Assembly: GCA_963732365.1 (NCBI GenBank)
Contig: CAVSZC010000005.1
Coordinates: forward strand, 620,001 to 684,000
Reading direction: 5' to 3'
Source: SR-FBR-E99 sp963732365
GTDB taxonomy: Bacteria > Bacteroidota > Bacteroidia > Bacteroidales > VadinHA17
DNA length: 64,000 nucleotides
Positions 50,211-57,601 of this stretch are shown piece by piece. Under the pieces are notes generated by a model, which was given only the letters and a program-made list of their open reading frames with translations, was not told the DNA's origin and ran no database searches. The position numbers were made by a program, and so were the translations under genes. Numbering within the stretch: the stretch's first letter is position 1; each line of letters starts with the position of its first letter.

Positions 50211-51422
50211 ATGAGTGATAATGAGTTATTCAAGATCCCTGAAGAAGCGCTGAAAAAGATCAGGACTCAAGAGGAGTTCGAAGACTTTATTCAGAGGCTT
50301 TACAAGCAAGGAGTGGAAGCACTTCTGAAGGCTGAGATCAATGAGCATCTCGGCTATCCCAAACATGATCCTGCGGGCAAAAACAGTGGCAACAGCCGTA
50401 ATGGCTTCAGCCGCAAGACGCTGAAGACCAATCTTGGGGAAGTCCCTCTGGATGTTCCCCGTGACCGCAACTCATCATTTGATCCGGTGGTTGTACCCAA
50501 GCATGAGCGCATGTCAGCAAAGATCGAACATGCTATTATAACGATGTACTCCCGGGGCATGACCACACGTGATATAGAGGCTACTATCAAGGACATCTAC
50601 GGCGTTGAGGTCAGTGAGGGTTCGATATCCAACATAACCAGCGCTGTTCTTGAAGACATCAAGGAGTGGCAGCAGCGTCCTCTTGACCCTGTTTACTTTG
50701 TTGTCTGGATGGACGGCATCGTAGTTAAGGTGAGGCAGAATGGCAAGGTCCAGGGCAAAACCATCTACCTGATGATCGGACTTAAACAGACCGGTCGGAA
50801 GGAGGTTCTGGGTATGTGGATCAGTGAAACGGAGAGTGCATCCTTCTGGCTTAACGTTCTTACAGATATCAAGGCCCGTGGAGTAAAAGACATATTGATC
50901 GCCAGTACAGATAATCTCACCGGCATCAGGCAGGCAATCAAATCTGCCTTCCCTCAGACAATTACTCAGCTTTGCGTGGTTCATCAGATACGTAACTCTA
51001 CAAGGTATGTCGTCTGGAAAGACCGAAAGCAGTTCCTGGCTGATTTAAAGAATGTCTACCGGGCAATAAACCGTGAGATGGCATATGATGCTCTCGATGA
51101 GTTTGCCCGGAAATGGGGCGGTAAATACGCTTATGCAATCAAATCCTGGCGAGACAACTGGGATGAGCTTACAGCTTACTTTGATTACCCCGAGGAGATC
51201 CGGAGGATCATCTACACTACCAACGCAATCGAGAGTCTGAATAGCACTATCCGGAAATACACCAAAGCAAAAACGGTCTTTCCTGACGACCCGGCAGCTT
51301 TAAAGGCTGTGTATCTGGCGATTGCTAATATCGAGAAAAAATGGACATTCCCCGTGAGAGACTGGGGCTCCGTTATAAATCAATTAATCATTAAATTTGG
51401 TGACAGATGTGACGTTATTTAA
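50211..51422 (+). CDS. IS256-family transposase
   Basis: A 403-residue DDE transposase of the mutator (IS256) type. The catalytic residues are in FVVWMDGIVVKV (first Asp), LIASTDNLTGI (second Asp) and TTNAIESLNSTIRK (Glu). Conserved segments GYPKHDPAGKNSGNSRNG and SRGMTTRDIEATIKDIYGVE are typical. The frame is intact, so the element may be active. It inserted between folB with its hexamer array and the four-helix-bundle gene. Confidence 0.96.
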   Translation: MSDNELFKIPEEALKKIRTQEEFEDFIQRLYKQGVEALLKAEINEHLGYPKHDPAGKNSGNSRNGFSRKTLKTNLGEVPLDVPRDRNSSFDPVVVPKHERMSAKIEHAIITMYSRGMTTRDIEATIKDIYGVEVSEGSISNITSAVLEDIKEWQQRPLDPVYFVVWMDGIVVKVRQNGKVQGKTIYLMIGLKQTGRKEVLGMWISETESASFWLNVLTDIKARGVKDILIASTDNLTGIRQAIKSAFPQTITQLCVVHQIRNSTRYVVWKDRKQFLADLKNVYRAINREMAYDALDEFARKWGGKYAYAIKSWRDNWDELTAYFDYPEEIRRIIYTTNAIESLNSTIRKYTKAKTVFPDDPAALKAVYLAIANIEKKWTFPVRDWGSVINQLIIKFGDRCDVI

Positions 51423-51495
51423 ACCAGGCTGCTACTCGTTTACACAAAAATCTTCACAGGCTCATTTTGGAAAAACTTCAGTAGCCTTTTGTATC

Positions 51496-51849
51496 TTATT
51501 GGAGAGTTTTAATGAGTTTATTAAGTTCATAAATAAGGTCATCGTACTCCTGAAATAGCCTGTCTGTGATTTCCTGCCCGAAGTATCCAACGTTTTTGCC
51601 ATATAACAGATGGCTCTGTGTTTCATGTGATGAGCCACGTGCTATAATATAGAAGTTCGATTTATCTTTCTTCGTGTTTCGACCAAACCCTTCCGCAATG
51701 CATGCTGATACACCATTTGACGACTTACGTATCTGTGATGTTAGCCCATAATCCTCTGACCTGGGTAATTCACCAGTCAGACTAAAGACCTTCACTGATA
51801 ATTGATGTGCCTTAAGCCAGACCGGCATTTCACGAAAACTTTTAAACAT
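51496..51849 (-). CDS. four-helix-bundle protein (23S rRNA intervening-sequence-type)
   Basis: A 117-residue protein of the four-helix-bundle family first known from 23S rRNA intervening sequences: MFKSFREMPVWLKAHQLSVK, YGLTSQIRKSSNGVSACIAEGFGR, FYIIARGSSHETQSHLLYG. Members are widespread in Bacteroidota chromosomes and have no settled function. Its 3' end lies close to the IS256 right end and its 5' side to an AACCTC hexamer array. Confidence 0.92.
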   Translation of the reverse strand: MFKSFREMPVWLKAHQLSVKVFSLTGELPRSEDYGLTSQIRKSSNGVSACIAEGFGRNTKKDKSNFYIIARGSSHETQSHLLYGKNVGYFGQEITDRLFQEYDDLIYELNKLIKTLQ

Positions 51850-51872
51850 TTTGCAGTCATTTTAATTACAAA

Positions 51873-51957
51873 TCCTCTACCTCAGCCTTAACCTCTACCT
51901 CAGCCTCAACCTCAACCTTTGCCTCAACCTCAACCTCAACCTTAACCTCAGCCTCAG
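51873..51957. repeat. (CTCAAC/CTTAAC)n hexamer array
   Basis: About 13 imperfect units of CCTCAA/CCTTAA lie between the four-helix-bundle gene and the symporter gene. The array is the opposite-strand version of those at 46794 and 50012. Confidence 0.92.
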
Positions 51958-51982
51958 TATGTCATCGTAATCTCTTTTCGAT

Positions 51983-53857
51983 TTAATCCTTGAGCTTGTT
52001 CCACCAGTTGAATTTCAGGATCACAGATGTCACTATCATGATGCCAGTCGAGATGAGGAAAGGGGTCCACTCGCGCAGGACGATGAAGATGGGGAATACC
52101 ATGAGAGAAAGCTGCCAGGCGATTCCGATCACTATATTGAACATATCCTTAAGAAAGTCGCGGTTGCCTTCGAATGAAGGATCTGCCTTCACAACCTTTT
52201 GATGCACAGGCTTCCAGAAGCCCCACGGTCGCACTGTTTTATAAAACTTCATCAGTGTTTCGTCATCTTCCGGTTTGGTTAGCAATGCTCCGAGTATGCT
52301 GCCGATAGTTGAGACAATAAGTATTACAGGAAATGCATTCATGCTGAAATTGTTCAGCAATGGCCACTCGTGAAGAATCTGAAGGTTTAGCATCGGGAGA
52401 ATAAGGGCAGCTGCAATACCTGCGACCATACCCCAGAAGTAACCGTAACCGTTGAACCTCCACCAGTACCATTTCAGAAGGTTGGGTGCGGTGTATCCTC
52501 CCCAGAGCGCTGCAGTGATCCACAGAACAACTTCGTTGATCGAAGTCACAAAGAAGCCCACGGTGATTCCTATCACTACTATCAGCAGTGAAGCGGCATA
52601 GCTCATCCTGACATATCTCTTCTCGCTGGCGTGCGGGTTGATGTACCGTTTGTAGATATCATTGACAAGGTAAGCCGGAGCTGCATTGACTGTTGCGGCG
52701 AAGTTGCTCATAAATGCTGCCAGAAGGCCTGCCATCAGGAAGCCCAGCAGACCCACGGGCACGTAAGTGGCCAGCACCTCAGGCAGTATGCTTTCAAAGT
52801 CAGGTGAGGTCAGTGACCCGGTATAGAGTTTATCAAAGTTCACCAAGGCAAGTATAGTCAAGCCGGTTATCATAAAATATCTAGCAGGATTGAGCACCAC
52901 GTTCACCAGGGAGCTCATCTTTGCAGCCTCACTTGCAGTACGGGTGGCAAGAACGCGCTGCATGTCATAGTTTGGAGCCGGTCCGGCGGCTGCCACGAAG
53001 ATCCCCTTGAAAAGCATCATGACAAAGAAGAGGCCGAACATCTCATAGCCGTCCTTGGTTATCCATTCGTTGAATGCATGAAGCTTTGGCGAGGCTGCAG
53101 TGGATATGTCATTCCAGTTCAGGCCCACTGTCCGCCCGAACCACATGCTCTTCCATCCGTCAGGTAATACAGCGTCAATGGCGTCCGGAGCAACCTGGTT
53201 GATGGCAATTATTCCTATTGCTATGGAAGAGATGGTGAGTATTCCATACTGTATGACCTCGGTTATGACCACACTGAACATTCCCCCCTTGACAACATAG
53301 AAGGTTGTGATGGCCATCAGGATCAGGGCGTACAGATTGACATTTATCTGGGGATGGAGTGCCAGGTATTCGGCATTGGTGACAATTGGCGGCATGAATG
53401 CTGAAGCGAATTTACCGATCCCCTTGAAGCCGTAGGAGAGGAACCCGATAACGCTTACCAGCGCAAAGACCACAACGATGATATGGGAGAGGTTTGCTGC
53501 CGTCCCCTGCCCGAAGCGGGTTTTTATCCATTCGGCACCTGTCATCACGTTCGAGCGGCGCAGCCAGGCGGAGAGGTAGACCATCAGGAAGATCTGGTTG
53601 AAGATAGGCCACAGCCACGGTATCCAGATACTCTTCAGACCGTAGACCGAGAGCCAGTAGACGAGGAGCATTGTACCGGCAATATCGAACATGCCTGAGG
53701 CGTTTGATATTCCCAGGAAGTACCACGGCAGGCTGTTCCCTCCCAGGAAATAGGACTGGATGTTTCTTGAAGCCCTTTTAGATACCCAATACCCTATAAA
53801 TACAGTAGCGATAAGGTAAAGAATAATGATGCCCAGATCTATAATATGAAGATTCAT
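51983..53857 (-). CDS. sodium:solute symporter family transporter
   Basis: An SSS-family permease of 624 residues with about 14 TM helices. The N-terminus DLGIIILYLIATVFIGYWVS, YFLGGNSLPWYFLGISNASG and the GLLAAFMSNFAATVNAAPAYLVNDIYKRY core, which carries the sodium-site serine/threonine region, are diagnostic. It resembles the Bacteroidota members with longer C-termini. The substrate, perhaps a sugar or organic acid, is not clear. No partner gene is adjacent. Confidence 0.93.
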   Translation of the reverse strand: MNLHIIDLGIIILYLIATVFIGYWVSKRASRNIQSYFLGGNSLPWYFLGISNASGMFDIAGTMLLVYWLSVYGLKSIWIPWLWPIFNQIFLMVYLSAWLRRSNVMTGAEWIKTRFGQGTAANLSHIIVVVFALVSVIGFLSYGFKGIGKFASAFMPPIVTNAEYLALHPQINVNLYALILMAITTFYVVKGGMFSVVITEVIQYGILTISSIAIGIIAINQVAPDAIDAVLPDGWKSMWFGRTVGLNWNDISTAASPKLHAFNEWITKDGYEMFGLFFVMMLFKGIFVAAAGPAPNYDMQRVLATRTASEAAKMSSLVNVVLNPARYFMITGLTILALVNFDKLYTGSLTSPDFESILPEVLATYVPVGLLGFLMAGLLAAFMSNFAATVNAAPAYLVNDIYKRYINPHASEKRYVRMSYAASLLIVVIGITVGFFVTSINEVVLWITAALWGGYTAPNLLKWYWWRFNGYGYFWGMVAGIAAALILPMLNLQILHEWPLLNNFSMNAFPVILIVSTIGSILGALLTKPEDDETLMKFYKTVRPWGFWKPVHQKVVKADPSFEGNRDFLKDMFNIVIGIAWQLSLMVFPIFIVLREWTPFLISTGIMIVTSVILKFNWWNKLKD

Positions 53858-54145
53858 GATATCTGATTTTTAGGTTTTATGGAATTCATTTTATTATACC
53901 TCGTAAATGGCAGAATGAACTGGCCTCAATATTACATAACCAAAGATATTGTAAATAAATTTTATTTTAATAATCCCTGCACCTTGCACCCCACCTTCGC
54001 CGCCCTTTCACAAGCTCAGGGTCTGGCTTCGGCGGGCTATGCTTGCACCCTGCACCTTAATTTATCGCAATAATTCTTCTGCATCTCATCACTTTTTATT
54101 ATCTTGGTAGGTTAACATTTATCAACTAACGAAAGGACCTTTGCC

Positions 54146-55003
54146 ATGATTTACATTATTATTGCCATTGCTTTAGTACTGATTTTCTTCTGGGGGATCA
54201 GGATTGTCAGACCGACTCACAGGGCTCTTATAGAGCGGCTTGGGAAGTACTATCACTTTGCCAACCCGGGATTTCACTGGATCATTCCGATCATAGACAA
54301 GATGTACAGGGTGAATGTGACTGAGCAGATGGTTGATGCCGAGCCGCAGGAGATCATCACAAATGACAATCTGAATGCCAGTGTTGATGCGCAGGTTTAT
54401 TTCAGGGTAAAGTCGGACGAGGAGAGTGTCAAGGGATCGATATACAATGTGGCGAACTTCAAGTACCAGATTGTCAACCTTGCCCGCACCACGCTGCGTA
54501 ACATCATCGGTACGATGACACTTAAGTCGGCCAACAGTGAGCGTGGAAAGATCAATGCCGAACTGTACAATACTCTGCATACTGAGACACAGGGCTGGGG
54601 TATAGAGATTGTGCGTACCGAGCTGAAGCAGATCGATCCGCCGAAGGATGTACAGGAGACGATGAACAAGGTGGTGAAGGCTGAGAATGAGAAGATTGCT
54701 GCCGTTGACATGGCTTCTGCCGCTGAAACTGTTGCCGATGGTGTCAAGAGGGCAAAGATCAAGGAGGCGGAGGGAGCCAAGCAGGCTAAGATACTTCAGG
54801 CCGAGGGTGAGGCTGAGTTTATCAGGCTGGTTAATGAGGCCGCCGAGAGGTATTTTGTAGGCAATGCGCAGTTGCTGAGGAAGCTGCAGGCCATGGAGAC
54901 TGCCTTGCAGTCGAACACGAAGATAGTTGTTCCGGGCGGCAGTGACCTCGTCAACGTGATCGGCGAGATGGCGGGTATTGCGCCAATACCAGGGAAAAAA
55001 TAA
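54146..55003 (+). CDS. SPFH/Band 7 domain membrane protein (QmcA/stomatin-like)
   Basis: A 285-residue protein with one N-terminal TM helix (IIIAIALVLIFFWGIRIVRP) followed by the SPFH domain (VRPTHRALIERLGKYYHFANPGFHWIIP, QEIITNDNLNASVDAQVYFRV) and a long coiled-coil (VVKAENEKIAAVDMASAAE, REA-type KAEGAKQAKILQAEGEAEF). It organises membrane microdomains or supports membrane protease complexes. No NfeD partner is adjacent. A long antisense frame is a shadow. Confidence 0.93.
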   Translation: MIYIIIAIALVLIFFWGIRIVRPTHRALIERLGKYYHFANPGFHWIIPIIDKMYRVNVTEQMVDAEPQEIITNDNLNASVDAQVYFRVKSDEESVKGSIYNVANFKYQIVNLARTTLRNIIGTMTLKSANSERGKINAELYNTLHTETQGWGIEIVRTELKQIDPPKDVQETMNKVVKAENEKIAAVDMASAAETVADGVKRAKIKEAEGAKQAKILQAEGEAEFIRLVNEAAERYFVGNAQLLRKLQAMETALQSNTKIVVPGGSDLVNVIGEMAGIAPIPGKK

Positions 55004-55039
55004 TCGGATAATAATATAAGATCGTTTTGTGGATGCCAT

Positions 55040-55067
55040 GTAGAGCCGTTGCATGCAACGGCTCTAC
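55040..55067. repeat. 28-bp perfect palindrome, copy 3 of 3
   Basis: The left half is GTAGAGCCGTTGCA, perfectly mirrored. Relative to copy 2 it has A to C at position 7 with the compensating T to G in the other arm. It lies between the SPFH gene and the tRNA-Cys region. Confidence 0.9.
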
Positions 55068-55210
55068 GGGTAGACATAACAATGTTTGTATAATTGTCCG
55101 GGTGATTATACAAGAAAAATTTATTATTTTTGCACCCGCAATGACACGGTAGGGTTTCAGCCACTGGCAGGGTTAGTGGATTTGCGTTTGTTCTTTTGAA
55201 AAAATAGTAA

Positions 55211-55374
55211 TGGTCGGTTGTCCGCCAGCTGGCGGATAGGCATCGGTCTGCAAACCCGGGTATCTCCTTCTCCGCCAATTGGCGGATTCGGAGATCAAAG
55301 ACGGCGGTTCGAACCGACTGAGCGAAGCGAGGGAGCTCGCGAGGCGAACGAAGTGAGACGAGCAATCCGCCACC
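55211..55374 (+). pseudogene. tRNA-Cys copy broken by palindromic insertions
   Basis: Segments match the intact tRNA-Cys in order: GGTCGGTTG (acceptor), TAGGCATCGGTCTGCAAA (anticodon arm), CGGCGGTTCGAA (T-arm 5' side) and AATCCGCCACCG (T-arm 3' side). The D-arm is replaced by the palindrome CCGCCAGCTGGCGG (55221-55234). The variable region carries TCCGCCAATTGGCGGA (55270-55285) inside a longer hairpin. About 50 bases (55313-55362) with GAGCGAAGCGAG-type motifs split the T-loop. It cannot form a normal cloverleaf. Confidence 0.8.
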
Positions 55375-55417
55375 GGCAGGGAACGTTATTTGAATAGAAT
55401 ATGTATTGAAGTATAAT

Positions 55418-55488
55418 GGTCGGTTGGCCGAGTGGCTAGGCATCGGTCTGCAAAACCGGGTACGGCGGTTCGAATCCGCCACCGACCT
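55418..55488 (+). tRNA. tRNA-Cys (anticodon GCA)
   Basis: A complete cloverleaf: acceptor GGTCGGT with ACCGACC and discriminator T, anticodon loop CTGCAAA with GCA, T-arm GGCGGTTCGAATCCGCC. CCA is not encoded, unlike tRNA-Gln in this window. A broken copy lies about 40 bases upstream. Confidence 0.95.
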
Positions 55489-55491
55489 CAA

Positions 55492-55530
55492 CAAAATCCC
55501 CCTGAGCACGAAGTGCGAGGGGGGTTTTTG
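55492..55530 (+). terminator. terminator after tRNA-Cys, with GAGCAC-GAA-GTGCGAG insert-like loop
   Basis: A stem of CCCCC with GGGGG flanked by A and T runs carries an apical GAGCACGAAGTGCGAG. It begins about ten bases after the tRNA. The apical sequence resembles the short repeats that break the tRNA copies. Confidence 0.75.
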
Positions 55531-55559
55531 TTTTCAGACCGACGCTCGCTTGCGAAGCG

Positions 55560-55653
55560 GAGGGAAGAAAACAAAAAGACCAAGGACCGCCGCCAGGCGG
55601 GCCGGGGGGTTTTGTTGCAAAGGCCCCCCTCTGCGGATCACGGAGTAATCCGC
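55560..55653. repeat. 94-bp tandem repeat, unit 1
   Basis: Identical to 55672-55765 except for one base. It contains the stem-forming GCCGCCAGGCGGGCCGG and AAAACAAAAAG/TTTTGTT arms. Confidence 0.92.
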
Positions 55654-55671
55654 GCTATTTCAATGGAGGAT

Positions 55672-55765
55672 GAGGGAAGAAAACAAAAAGACCAAGGACC
55701 GCCGCCAGGCGGGCCGGGGGGTTTTGTTGCAAAGGCCCCCCTCTGCGGATCATGGAGTAATCCGC
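55672..55765. repeat. 94-bp tandem repeat, unit 2
   Basis: Second unit, 112 bases downstream of the first, with an 18-base spacer between units and one mismatch. The units read like degraded tRNA terminators with inserted palindromes. Confidence 0.92.
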
Positions 55766-55817
55766 CATCATTAACCAATTATTGAACCAGGAAAATCATT
55801 ATAACATACAGTGCTTT

Positions 55818-56414
55818 TCAGACACAGGCATTTAACATGTTTTCAATCAGTTGACCACCTGAGTTTATTAGAGTGTCCAGATCTTTATTATCGTATATCC
55901 ACAAATCGGTCTCGATTCCCAAAATAGTTTTGTCTTTCAGCTCTTCAATAATTGAAAGGTAGTCATGCTTAATTAAGATTTTAAGCGGAGTAATTCTCTT
56001 ATTGATTTCAAGAAACAGAATAACATCCCGAGGGCCTAACAAAAGGGCAGGCGTCCAATTACCACCAGAGGTTATTGTCAGATTCTCATCGATGAAGTTG
56101 ATTCCTGATTTACGTTTGTTTTTTCTGAAAATCAGGTCTACCCAGTCCTTTTTGTAGATATGGCAATTTGTTTCTGGCGGTAGATTAATGACTGAATAGA
56201 TTCCGGTAAAAGTCCTGGAAGAATAGGCGCTTGTGCCATAGGAGTCGTATGCACAAAAAAAGAGAGATTTATTCTTTGCAACAATGTATTTTGTATTTGA
56301 TAATCTGTCCTTCCCGGGCACAATAAAATTCCTTTCGGAAATGTGTCTTTCCGGCTGCATCCCTCTCTCAGATAGCCTGTCAAAAAGAATGTAAAAAGCT
56401 GATTTGTCATCCAT
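55818..56414 (-). CDS. hypothetical protein, 198 residues
   Basis: No signal peptide and no TM helix. The middle is mixed alpha/beta (SLFFCAYDSYGTSAYSSRTF, NCHIYKKDWVDLIFRKNKRK). It has no motif that I recognise. It lies just downstream of the MntA/HepT pair on the same strand, 49 bases after hepT, so it may be part of the same defence or toxin-antitoxin neighbourhood. This is only positional. Confidence 0.6.
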   Translation of the reverse strand: MDDKSAFYILFDRLSERGMQPERHISERNFIVPGKDRLSNTKYIVAKNKSLFFCAYDSYGTSAYSSRTFTGIYSVINLPPETNCHIYKKDWVDLIFRKNKRKSGINFIDENLTITSGGNWTPALLLGPRDVILFLEINKRITPLKILIKHDYLSIIEELKDKTILGIETDLWIYDNKDLDTLINSGGQLIENMLNACV

Positions 56415-56463
56415 ATGGTTCGAAATTTTGTTATTGAACGCCGACCCGTTAGCCAGTGTCCAT

Positions 56464-56796
56464 TTATTTTAATTTGCGGATGACTTCCCCTTTCAATGGC
56501 TGAAGATATTGTTTTACTATTGCCCATATCATCGAAGGATCCATAGCATCATAAGAATGAATCAACCTGTTGCGAAATCCAACAATCTTTCTTGCATTTA
56601 CAAGACTGTCGTCTGGATTCAGGAGGTCGTATTTATTGACGGCTTCTCCAATAATTCCAAGATGACGTTCAACAGCACTTTGTGTTTTCAAGTCATTTTC
56701 ATATTGAGAGAAGGTCTCAACTGACTTTGTAAATTCCTCAATCAGTTCAATAGAATGAATAATATCAGATAAGTATTTTTGACTTTTCTCCGTCAT
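56464..56796 (-). CDS. hepT: HepT-like toxin (HEPN, DUF86)
   Basis: A 110-residue all-helical HEPN protein: KYLSDIIHSIELIEEFTKSV, AVERHLGIIGEAVNKY, and the catalytic R-x4-H-x-Y motif in FRNRLIHSYDAM. In the type VII MNT/HEPT toxin-antitoxin system this protein is an RNase toxin that is neutralised by adenylylation of the conserved Tyr. It overlaps the upstream mntA-like gene by 32 bases, the usual arrangement. Confidence 0.9.
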   Translation of the reverse strand: MTEKSQKYLSDIIHSIELIEEFTKSVETFSQYENDLKTQSAVERHLGIIGEAVNKYDLLNPDDSLVNARKIVGFRNRLIHSYDAMDPSMIWAIVKQYLQPLKGEVIRKLK

Positions 56797-57100
56797 ATAT
56801 GAGCACTTTCGTTGCGTCTATACTTTTTCTTAGATAGGGATTCCGTATTCTCGAATCAGTTAATAAGTCCACTTTACGGTTGAATAGGCTCTCAAATGAA
56901 TCCCATATTGATATAAGTTTTTCACCTCTCTTAATAGGATCCGGTTCGTCTATCTCTATTAACAAGTCAATATCACTTTGAGAACTGTCAAATTTATTAC
57001 TAACAGCAGACCCAAATGCATATAAGTATTTTACATTGTGCGTCTTAAACAGCAAAATAAAATCTGGCAGATGTCTTGATATTTCATCTTTGATAATCAT
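56765..57100 (-). CDS. mntA: MntA-like nucleotidyltransferase antitoxin
   Basis: A 111-residue minimal nucleotidyltransferase: YLYAFGSAVSNKFDSSQSDI followed by DLLIEI has the GS-x11-DxD active site (canonical spacing is ten). It is expected to AMPylate the HepT partner. It is the first gene of the pair. A third catalytic Asp (KVDLLTD) is present. The pair sits just upstream of the type VI secretion genes on the opposite strand. Confidence 0.9.
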   Translation of the reverse strand: MIIKDEISRHLPDFILLFKTHNVKYLYAFGSAVSNKFDSSQSDIDLLIEIDEPDPIKRGEKLISIWDSFESLFNRKVDLLTDSRIRNPYLRKSIDATKVLIYDGEKSKILI

Positions 57101-57601
57101 AACTCAAAGATAGTGTAAAATTAGAAAGCGCAATTAGTGAGATTTGTATCTGCCTCCTGCATGCACGTTTATAGTCCTGTTGGTTTCACTGATAATCAGC
57201 CAAAGAGAGCCGGTAATTCTGTAAATCAGTAGCCCTTCAGCCTGTCATCCGCGTTTTATAGATTCACTTTTATGGGTTTCTTCTAAGTCATACATTGTTT
57301 TAAGAAGATTAAAATAGTGAATTCCCGGCGAATTCCAATATATCTTCGGGTTGGCAGTATAGAACTCAGCATGATACGTCCATTGTTCCGAAGCGACTAT
57401 TTAAACAGCATATTATCAGCATTTTAGCATAATTCCTTAAAATGGGCAACACTAGTGGGGAGGCATAAAGATTAATAAAGATTTGTTTTTCAGGGCAATA
57501 TGGTGTAAATTTCATGGCTTGTAATCCAACAGGCATGAGCACTGCAGGTTACTATCTTAGTGTAAATGCATTGGGGATTATTTTTGCAATTATAGTCAAC
57601 C
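57101..57601. other. intergenic region between MntA/HepT and type VI genes
   Basis: Half a kilobase without a supported gene. Short ORFs here are not convincing. It should contain the promoters of both divergent units; only the tssH -7 candidate at 57579 was recognised. Confidence 0.5.
57579..57586 (+). promoter_or_regulatory. candidate -7 box of the type VI secretion operon
   Basis: TATTTTTG matches TAnnTTTG, 15 bases before the tssH start codon, implying a very short leader. The -33 region is not clear. Confidence 0.35.

Larger units (their letters stand above)
50080..51462 (+). mobile_element. IS256-family insertion sequence with 9-bp target duplication
   Basis: The 1383-bp element is bounded by CATTTTGGA direct repeats (50071-50079 and 51463-51471). 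Its ends are imperfect inverted repeats (left TGTAAATAATTTTGTGTAAA, right in reverse TGTGAAGATTTTTGTGTAAA). It carries one transposase gene. The intact target duplication suggests a recent insertion. Confidence 0.92.

Noticed and set aside
51873..51957. CRISPR-like array
   Set aside because: Units are six bases with no spacers, so it is a simple tandem repeat.
54173..55054. 293-residue ORF on the minus strand
   Set aside because: Antisense shadow of the SPFH gene; no recognisable domain.
54796..55648. ORFs crossing the tRNA-Cys region on both strands
   Set aside because: They run through tRNA genes and palindromic repeats; coding is not supported.
57101..57601. Small gene between MntA/HepT and tssH
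   Set aside because: Only short frames without start or family support were seen.
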